Assembly: GCF_015752285.1 (NCBI RefSeq)
Contig: NZ_JADOUY010000003.1
Coordinates: 372,001 to 436,000, forward strand
Origin: Mycetocola_A sp015752285
Lineage (GTDB): Bacteria; Actinomycetota; Actinomycetes; Actinomycetales; Microbacteriaceae
Direction of reading: 5' to 3'
Length of the DNA: 64,000 bases
Each line of letters starts with the position of its first letter. Within the stretch, counting starts at the first letter, position 1. The notes beneath the pieces were generated by a model. The model did not search any database and had not been told where the DNA came from. It saw only the letters and a program-made list of their open reading frames with translations. A program made the translations under genes and the position numbers. Positions 58,469 through 64,000 of this stretch are shown piece after piece.

Positions 58469-61239
58469 GCGGATACCTCTGCTTCGTGCGACAGGTCTGA
58501 GGACAGGAGGGAGACGCGGGAGGCGCCGAGAGCCCCCGGTATTGCGTCGGAGATGGCGTCGGGGGAGAGCGTGCCGACGATCAGCGCGAGCGGCCGATCG
58601 TTCTGCTGAGCGGCCTGCTGGCCTGACAACAGCGCATCGTGGATGTTGCGGCGCGTGACGGCATCCGTCACCTGGTCGAGTCCATCGAGCGTGAGCATGC
58701 GGGGTGATTCGGAGAGGGCCCGCGCGACGGCGCGGACGGGATCGAGTGACTCACTGAGCGAGACGAAACCGACCCGGGCACGGACGGCTGCCGCGCGGAC
58801 AGGGAGAACGAGTCCGGCCACCTTGAGGTTGCCTGAGTCGGCGTGCATGCGCCCTGAGAGCGTGAGCAGCAGTGCGGTGACCGCGGTCTCGCGCTCGCCG
58901 TCGACGACGAGGGTGCCGCCGTCCGGAAGGGCGATGGAGACATCGGCGAACAGCGGGACGGGACCGCCGTCGAGGGTGAGGCCCTCGGCGGAGACGATGT
59001 CGGTCGAGTCGGCGATCGGCCAGTCGCGCAGGGCGATCTCGCGGTGCAGGCCTTCACCTTCGACGTCGAGCGACGGCAGTGCGCGATCGAGCCACTTCGG
59101 GATCCACCAGGCTTTCTCGCCCAGCAGGGCAAGAACGGCGGGGACGAGGGTCATCCGCACGATGAAGGCGTCGACGAACACACCGACGGCGAGGCCGAGG
59201 GCGATCGGCTTGATGTTGACGTCACCCTCGGGGACGAATGCGACGAATACGGCGAACATGATGATGGCGGCCGCGGTGACGACCTTGGCTGAGCCGAGGA
59301 AGCCGGTCTCGATCGATGCACGGGCCTTGCCGGAGTGCACGAAGTCCTCACGGATCCTGGCGACGAGGAAGAGCTCGTAGTCCATGGCGAGCCCGAACAG
59401 CACACCCATCACGATGATCGGCATGAAGCTGATCACCGGGCCCTGCTGCGGTACGTGCAGGGCGTCGGCGAACCAGCCGTACTCGAACACCAGCGACACC
59501 ACGCCGAAGGCGGCGACAACGCTGAGCAGGTAGCCGAGCGTGGCCTTGATCGGCACCCAGATCGACCGGAACACCATCGTCAGCAGGATGAGCGAGAGCC
59601 CCACGACGACGAGGGCGAAGGGGAGCAGGGCGTTGCCGAGCTTGTCGGAGATGTCGATGCCGACGGCGGTGAACCCGGTGACGGCGAGGTCGATGTCGTA
59701 CTCGTCGAGGAAGTAGCCGTGGAGCGACCGGATCTCGGCGACGAGCGCCTTGGTCGACTCCGAGTCGGGAGCGCCCTCGGGGATCACCTGGATGATGCCG
59801 GTGTCTGCGGTCTCGTTCGGGGTGGCGAGCGGAACGGCAGCAACTCCGTCGAGGTCCTCGATCTCGCTCTTCAGGTCGGCCATCAGACCGAGCGGATCCG
59901 TCGAGGTCACGATGCTGCCCGTGACGATGAGCGGGCCGTTGAAGCCTTCACCGAAGTTGTCTGAGACGAGGTCGTATGTGACGCGGGCTGGGTCGTCTGC
60001 CGGCAGCCCACCGGCATCCGGGAGTGCGAGTCGGAGGCCGAGTGCGGGAACCGCGGCGAGGCCGAGGACGGCGACCACCGCGAGGATCGTCACGATCGGG
60101 AACCGGGTCACCGAACGAATCCACCCCACGAAGAAGCGGTTGGGTCTGTGCGTCTGCCGGGGAGCGTCACCGGTCTCACCTGAGGCGGCGTGTGCACGAC
60201 GCGCCTTGCGCGATGTCGAGGGGCGAAGGCGGTCGCCGGCGAAGCCGAGGAGAGCAGGGATGAGGGTGATCGAGATGAGCACGGCGACGGCGACGCCAAC
60301 GGCGGCTGCGGTACCCATGACGGTCAGGAACGGGATGCCGGCGACGCCGAGACCCAGCAACGCGATGATGACGGTGAGGCCGGCGAAGATCACGGCAGAA
60401 CCCGCCGTCGCCGTCGCACGGGCGGCCGATTCCTCGGCGGTGAGGTCGCCCCGCAATTGTTCCTGGTGCCTCGAAATGATGAAGAGGGCGTAGTCGATAC
60501 CGACAGCGAGTCCGAGCATGAGAGAGAGCATCGGCGTGGTCGAGGTGATCGACCCGAATGCCGTTGCGACGAAGATGAGGGCGATCGAGATGCCGACGCC
60601 GAGCAGGGCGGTGAGCAGCGGCATCCCGGCGGCCAGGAACGATCCGAAGGTCAGGAGAAGCACGACGAGGGCGACGCCGACACCGATGAGTTCGGTGGCG
60701 GTCAGGGTGGGCATGTTCTGGCTGAACAGCTGGCCACCGAGCGCTGCCTCTGAGCCGGCCGGGAGCGCGGCCGACAGGGCGGCGACCTCGTCGGCGAGCG
60801 CGGTCTTCGTGCTCTCGGTGATGTCAGCTGTGACCCCGTCGAACTGGACGCTGATCAGGGCGGCAGCGTCGTTGTCGCTGATCGCGCCTGAGATGTTCTC
60901 ATCGAATGGCGAGACGGCCTGCGCGATCTGGTCGAACTCGTTGACGGCGTCGACGGTGTCGGAGATTGCGTCGACGATGTCGTCGTCGGTGACGGCATCC
61001 CCATCTGGCGCGACCACGACGATCTGTGCCGTGGCGCCGCTGACCTGCGGGAACGTGGTGGAGAGCGAGTCGAGCGCTTCCTGCGACTCGGTTCCCGGGA
61101 TCGAGATGTTGTTGTCGAGGCCCTGGTTGAAAAGCAGGGCACCGCCACCGGCCAGTGCAAGGATGAGGATCCAGGCACCGACGACGACCCCCCGGGCGCG
61201 GAATGCCCAACGACCGAGCGAATACAACAGTGAAGACAC
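58465..61239 (-). CDS. MMPL-family transporter with C-terminal pseudo-ABC domain
   Basis: A 924-residue RND-like MMPL protein with 12 helices and two external loops; LGLAVGIDYALFIISRH and LFGLAMDYELFLVARI are the conserved proton-relay helices. Residues 748-924 add a cytoplasmic domain that looks like an ABC ATPase: VSIALPDGGTLVVDG, GERETAVT at the Walker A position (Val in place of Lys), LTLSGRMHADSG, and MLTLDGLD at the Walker B. It should not hydrolyse ATP. The GTG at 61239 follows AGGAG; the frame extends upstream through the operator repeats and that part is not translated. Confidence 0.85.
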   Translation of the reverse strand: MSSLLYSLGRWAFRARGVVVGAWILILALAGGGALLFNQGLDNNISIPGTESQEALDSLSTTFPQVSGATAQIVVVAPDGDAVTDDDIVDAISDTVDAVNEFDQIAQAVSPFDENISGAISDNDAAALISVQFDGVTADITESTKTALADEVAALSAALPAGSEAALGGQLFSQNMPTLTATELIGVGVALVVLLLTFGSFLAAGMPLLTALLGVGISIALIFVATAFGSITSTTPMLSLMLGLAVGIDYALFIISRHQEQLRGDLTAEESAARATATAGSAVIFAGLTVIIALLGLGVAGIPFLTVMGTAAAVGVAVAVLISITLIPALLGFAGDRLRPSTSRKARRAHAASGETGDAPRQTHRPNRFFVGWIRSVTRFPIVTILAVVAVLGLAAVPALGLRLALPDAGGLPADDPARVTYDLVSDNFGEGFNGPLIVTGSIVTSTDPLGLMADLKSEIEDLDGVAAVPLATPNETADTGIIQVIPEGAPDSESTKALVAEIRSLHGYFLDEYDIDLAVTGFTAVGIDISDKLGNALLPFALVVVGLSLILLTMVFRSIWVPIKATLGYLLSVVAAFGVVSLVFEYGWFADALHVPQQGPVISFMPIIVMGVLFGLAMDYELFLVARIREDFVHSGKARASIETGFLGSAKVVTAAAIIMFAVFVAFVPEGDVNIKPIALGLAVGVFVDAFIVRMTLVPAVLALLGEKAWWIPKWLDRALPSLDVEGEGLHREIALRDWPIADSTDIVSAEGLTLDGGPVPLFADVSIALPDGGTLVVDGERETAVTALLLTLSGRMHADSGNLKVAGLVLPVRAAAVRARVGFVSLSESLDPVRAVARALSESPRMLTLDGLDQVTDAVTRRNIHDALLSGQQAAQQNDRPLALIVGTLSPDAISDAIPGALGASRVSLLSSDLSHEAEVSA

Positions 61240-61290
61240 GGGGGCTCCTAGGGAGAGGGGTGCGAGGCGGGGCGCGATTCGCGCGCTCAG

Positions 61291-61341
61291 TACACCAATG
61301 TATCCGCTACACGAATGTATCCGATACACTGATGTATCGCA
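61291..61341. promoter_or_regulatory. Three 17-bp operator repeats
   Basis: TACACCAATGTATCCGC (61291), TACACGAATGTATCCGA (61308) and TACACTGATGTATCGCA (61325) follow one another with an exact 17-bp period. Each is a TACA-N4-TGTA palindrome; the third extends to GATACA-N4-TGTATC. They lie between the divergent MMPL and TetR genes and are the likely TetR binding sites. Confidence 0.85.
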
Positions 61342-61353
61342 AAACGTTCCCAG

Positions 61354-61366
61354 TAAGGTGTCAGGA
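61354..61366 (+). promoter_or_regulatory. -10 element of a predicted leaderless promoter
   Basis: TAAGGT at 61354-61359, six bases, then the tetR-like ATG at 61366. Its -35 position overlaps the third operator repeat, so autorepression is expected. Confidence 0.65.
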
Positions 61367-62046
61367 TGCCCACGGAAGTCGAATCCGCCGAGACGGCGCA
61401 GGTCGAGAGTGCCCGCAGACGTAAAACCCGCGACCGCCTCATCGATGCGGCGTACGAGGTCTTCGCCGAGACCGGAGTGCATGCGGCATCCGTCGAAATG
61501 ATCACGGAACGGGCCGGGTTCACCCGCGGCGCGTTCTACTCCAACTTCGACACGAAGGAAGAGCTGTTCTTCGCCCTCGCGGAGCGCGAGAACCGGCTGC
61601 GGTTCGAGAGATTGCAGGAAGGGGTCGACGCGATCCTGCCCGAATTCGACCCCACCGCTCTGACCGAGGAGACCCTCAGCGACCTCGTCACCCAGTTCCT
61701 CGTGCTGCAGGGCGACGACCGTCGCTGGTGCCTCGTGCAGTCAGAGTTCAAACTGCTCGCCATGCGGGATGCCGCCGTCGCCGCCAGCTACCTCGCCTAC
61801 CAGAACGGCTTTCTGAAACAGCTCGCCGACCGCATCGACGCCGCGCTCCACTCCGTCGGGCTGCGCTTCACCGTTGACCCGCTCGCTGCCGTGCGCATCA
61901 TCGTGAACGTGTACGAGTCTGCGATGCAGGAGGCAATACTCGAGGGAAGCACTGCGGGCAGCGATGCGGGCTCGGTTTCGGCGCCGCCGCTGGCCAGGGA
62001 CACACTGCCCGGCCTCGTGCACGCGCTCACCGAACCGCTCGACTGA
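61366..62046 (+). CDS. TetR-family regulator
   Basis: A 226-residue TetR protein. The helix-turn-helix is RLIDAAYEVFAETGVHAASV followed by ITERAGFTRGAFYSNF, and the C-terminal region is the ligand domain. It is divergent from the MMPL-YhgE operon and shares the operator cluster, so it likely represses both until a substrate of the exporter binds. Confidence 0.92.
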   Translation: MPTEVESAETAQVESARRRKTRDRLIDAAYEVFAETGVHAASVEMITERAGFTRGAFYSNFDTKEELFFALAERENRLRFERLQEGVDAILPEFDPTALTEETLSDLVTQFLVLQGDDRRWCLVQSEFKLLAMRDAAVAASYLAYQNGFLKQLADRIDAALHSVGLRFTVDPLAAVRIIVNVYESAMQEAILEGSTAGSDAGSVSAPPLARDTLPGLVHALTEPLD

Positions 62047-62058
62047 ACGCCGCGCGCG

Positions 62059-62790
62059 TCAGATCAGGCTGCGGAGCAGTTCCTCGGCGCTGACGCCCTC
62101 TTGCCGCGCGCGCTCGTGCAGGCGGATGTGCTCGTCGTCGGTGAGCCAGAGGGTGACCTCGTGCTGGTCTGGGTCGTCGAGCGAGAAGAGCGTCGGCGCG
62201 CCAGCCGCGAAGTCCAGCGCCGGGTTCACGGTGTCGTCGCGTTCGGCTTCTTCCGCGGTCTCGGTCTCTGTGGCTGTTGCGCCGGCGTCTGGCGTTGGGA
62301 TCGACGTCGGAGCGGCATCCGCCTCGGCTCCCGGCCAGCCGGGACCGCCAGGAACGGGGCGACCCGCCTGGAAGGCTTCGGACACCGATCGAGCCCGCAC
62401 ATCTGCGGCCTCGTTGAGCGGATGCCCCGCGTGGCCGCGGACCCACTCGAACCGGTAGCGTCGACCGGCCATGGCCTCGTCGAGTTCCTTGATGATGTCG
62501 AGGTTCATCACCGGTTTGCCGTCGCCCTTGCGCCAGCCCTTGGCCTTCCAGCCGCGCATCCACTTGGTGACGGTGTTGATGACGTACTGGCTGTCGCAGA
62601 GCACGAGAAGGTCGTCGTCGAGATGAGCGGTCGCACGGAACAGCTCGAGCACGGCTTTGAGCTCACCCATGTTGTTCGTGGCGTGCTTCCAGCCGCCGGC
62701 ATCCCAGTGCTCGTCATCGACGTACCAGGCCCAGCCGGCCGGGCCGGGGTTTCCCAGGGCGGAGCCGTCTGCGGCCGCGGTGATCGTCAT
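62059..62790 (-). CDS. Ribonuclease HI with C-terminal extension
   Basis: A 243-residue protein. The N-terminal 150 residues are RNase HI with catalytic D8, E43, D66 and D130 plus the assisting H120, so it should cut RNA of RNA-DNA hybrids. A Pro/Thr/Glu-rich linker (150-190) then leads to a short C-terminal module, VTLWLTDDEHIRLHERARQE-GVSAEELLRSLI, which resembles a ribbon-helix-helix segment. The ATG at 62790 follows GAAGGG; the longer frame from 62865 is upstream of homology. Confidence 0.9.
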   Translation of the reverse strand: MTITAAADGSALGNPGPAGWAWYVDDEHWDAGGWKHATNNMGELKAVLELFRATAHLDDDLLVLCDSQYVINTVTKWMRGWKAKGWRKGDGKPVMNLDIIKELDEAMAGRRYRFEWVRGHAGHPLNEAADVRARSVSEAFQAGRPVPGGPGWPGAEADAAPTSIPTPDAGATATETETAEEAERDDTVNPALDFAAGAPTLFSLDDPDQHEVTLWLTDDEHIRLHERARQEGVSAEELLRSLI

Positions 62791-62844
62791 GTGTGCCCTT
62801 CGGTGTGGAAGAACCCATCGTATCGGCGGTGTCGGACCCTCGAC

Positions 62845-62902
62845 ATCGCAGTTGCGCCCCCACACCGCCCAAGACAGCCATGTGTGGGTGCGCAGATGCT
62901 AT
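62845..62902 (+). repeat. Palindromic element, left copy (imperfect)
   Basis: Two 21-bp arms (62845-62865 and 62882-62902) match at 17 of 21 positions and surround a 16-base centre. The element shares GCAGTTGCGC and CCCAAGACAG with the right copy at 63875-63938 but lies in the opposite orientation. Its end contains the stop codon of the DUF559 gene. Confidence 0.7.
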
Positions 62903-63807
62903 CTCGCACGCCAGCCAGCCCTGATCAGCGCCTGACGGATCGCGCGGATGCGTCCCTGCGCGCCGTTGCCCATATGCTCCCGGTGCACGCGGATCACTCG
63001 CCAGCCATCGGCCATGAGCAGGTCGAGCCGGTCGACGTCGTGGTGGCCCTGCCGTTCCGAGCCGAAATGGTGGGCTCCGTCGTACTCGACGAGCACTTTC
63101 CAGCCCGGGTAGACGAGGTCGCCCAGCGCGAGGAACCGCCCGATCGCATCGCGGATCTCGACGTTCACGAGCGGTTCGGGAAGCCCGGCTCTCACGATCA
63201 GGAGCCTCAGCCTCGTCTCCTGGCGCGAGTCGGTGCCCGGACGGACGAGGGCGAAGGCAGCGCGGAGTGCACGAGACCCGCGCCGCCCTGCCGACCGTGC
63301 GACGGCATCCGCCAGTTGATCCATCGTGGCGATCGGGTGCACGCGCCGCACGAGTCCGTCGCCCATTTCAACGAGTTCAGGGACGGTGAGCATCGTCGCC
63401 AGCTCGCGCCAGGTGTCGACGGCGGATGCCACGGGGATGCCCGTGACGGCGACAACATGTACCGTGCCCGGCTCGACGTGGTGGCCGACGAAGCCGCCCG
63501 CCCGTGGGGCGACCGCTGGTCTCACGGCGGTGACGTGGAACTCAGCGACACGATCGAGACGAGGGGGGAGGTAGAGTCCGTGCAGCCTGGCTGCGGTGAC
63601 GTGCGAATAGAACTGGCCGGGGCGGAGTCGAAGAGCGGCTGCGGCGATCACGTCGATGGTCCGGTCGGCCGATGCGTAGACGCCGCGGACGATGCGGGTG
63701 ACATCGTCGCTGCGCAGCCGTCCTCTGCTCAGGCCACGTCCGATGGCCTCGCGGCTCGTGAACGCGTGCGATACCAACTCGGGTGGGAGGGGGACGCGTC
63801 GCGGCAT
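62899..63807 (-). CDS. DUF559 (Vsr-like) endonuclease-fold protein with AbiEi-like N-terminus
   Basis: A 302-residue protein. The N-terminal region (residues 10-45, ending in VRGVYASADRTI) resembles the small winged-helix domain of AbiEi-type antitoxins. The C-terminal part is the DUF559 fold: GDLVYPGWKVLVEYDGAHH, then DVDRLDLLMADGWRVIRVHR, with Asp/Glu/Asp/Lys-like residues of PD-(D/E)XK nucleases. The ATG at 63807 has CACACT plus six bases upstream. Both ends lie next to related palindromic elements in inverted orientation, so it may be part of a mobile or selfish unit. The function is unknown. Confidence 0.82.
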   Translation of the reverse strand: MPRRVPLPPELVSHAFTSREAIGRGLSRGRLRSDDVTRIVRGVYASADRTIDVIAAAALRLRPGQFYSHVTAARLHGLYLPPRLDRVAEFHVTAVRPAVAPRAGGFVGHHVEPGTVHVVAVTGIPVASAVDTWRELATMLTVPELVEMGDGLVRRVHPIATMDQLADAVARSAGRRGSRALRAAFALVRPGTDSRQETRLRLLIVRAGLPEPLVNVEIRDAIGRFLALGDLVYPGWKVLVEYDGAHHFGSERQGHHDVDRLDLLMADGWRVIRVHREHMGNGAQGRIRAIRQALIRAGWRAR

Positions 63808-63874
63808 CCCGGAAGTGTGCCGTATTCGAGCTCTTCCCGTGCTCCTTCTCCACAGCCGCAGCGCACACGAACGC

Positions 63875-63938
63875 GAGATGGCAGTTGCGCACTCAAGGTC
63901 AGCACAGCGGCCTGTCTTGGGTGCGCAACTGCCATCTC
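63875..63938 (-). repeat. Palindromic element, right copy (perfect 18-bp arms)
   Basis: Arms GAGATGGCAGTTGCGCAC (63875-63892) and its exact complement (63921-63938) enclose 28 bases that contain CCTGTCTTGG. Read on the minus strand, it matches the left element. It lies 68 bp upstream of the DUF559 start. Beyond it, up to 64000, no gene is recognised. Confidence 0.85.
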
Positions 63939-64000
63939 GGCAGAGCGCAGGGCGATTTACGCGAACGCGGCCGGAAGCGTCGCCGTGTGCGTCGCACGCA

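Noticed and set aside
61240..61482. Upstream extension of the MMPL protein
   Set aside because: The extra 81 codons translate the operator repeats and the tetR start region; a GTG with a ribosome site lies at 61239.

Overview
The window is a gene-dense chromosomal segment of a high-GC Gram-positive bacterium. Strong GC bias at third codon positions, frequent GTG starts, ATGA/GTGA stop-start overlaps, many leaderless starts, a mycothiol-type DinB protein, an F420/LLM-type oxidoreductase, DUF3151, AMIN-like and septum-formation proteins all point to Actinobacteria, most likely Microbacteriaceae. No rRNA, tRNA, CRISPR array, prophage or recognisable insertion sequence was seen. The only element that looks mobile is a DUF559 nuclease gene bracketed by inverted palindromic elements at the right end.

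Layout, left to right. (1) 1-1736: the end of a phenylacetate/acyl-CoA beta-oxidation operon. (2) 1928-12159: an envelope and glycan region. It has a GT39-like and a GT87-like membrane glycosyltransferase, two lipoproteins, a membrane molybdenum oxidoreductase with cytochrome-b-like and Tat-like segments, and an operon of nucleoside phosphorylase, sugar epimerase, GT2 transferase, DUF2064 transferase and methyltransferase. (3) 12236-14431: moeA, moaC and mog for molybdenum cofactor. (4) 14437-26943: a reductive pyrimidine (or hydantoin)/beta-alanine catabolic operon (beta-ureidopropionase, dihydropyrimidinase, LLM oxidoreductase, ABC uptake system, beta-alanine aminotransferase, CoA-acylating semialdehyde dehydrogenase), flanked by a MocR and a LysR regulator.

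(5) 27066-33584: pyrE, a septum-formation protein, a HAD phosphatase, the mntH-mntR manganese operon with two operators, an rRNA/tRNA methyltransferase and a SnoaL-like protein. (6) 33684-36912: an OpuC-type compatible-solute ABC transporter ending in a strong hairpin. (7) 37015-40227: a secreted M23 protein, DUF3151 and purA. (8) 40231-46167: a SipW-type signal peptidase and a five-gene surface operon encoding three SipW-signal (TasA/camelysin-like) proteins, a large secreted protein and an LAXTG-anchored protein. It is followed by an OmpR-type regulator and a degenerate Hpt protein.

(9) 47665-56454: DrrAB-like and LolDE/FtsX-like ABC exporters, metabolic singletons, chorismate mutase and an SDR. 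(10) 56558-62046: a TetR-controlled YhgE/Pip + MMPL export operon, where the MMPL protein carries what looks like a dead ABC-ATPase domain at its C-terminus. (11) 62059-64000: RNase HI with a C-terminal extension and the DUF559 gene between palindromes. The best candidates for undescribed biology are the DUF559/palindrome unit, the Mo-oxidoreductase/glycan cluster, the SipW surface locus and the MMPL-pseudo-ABC fusion.
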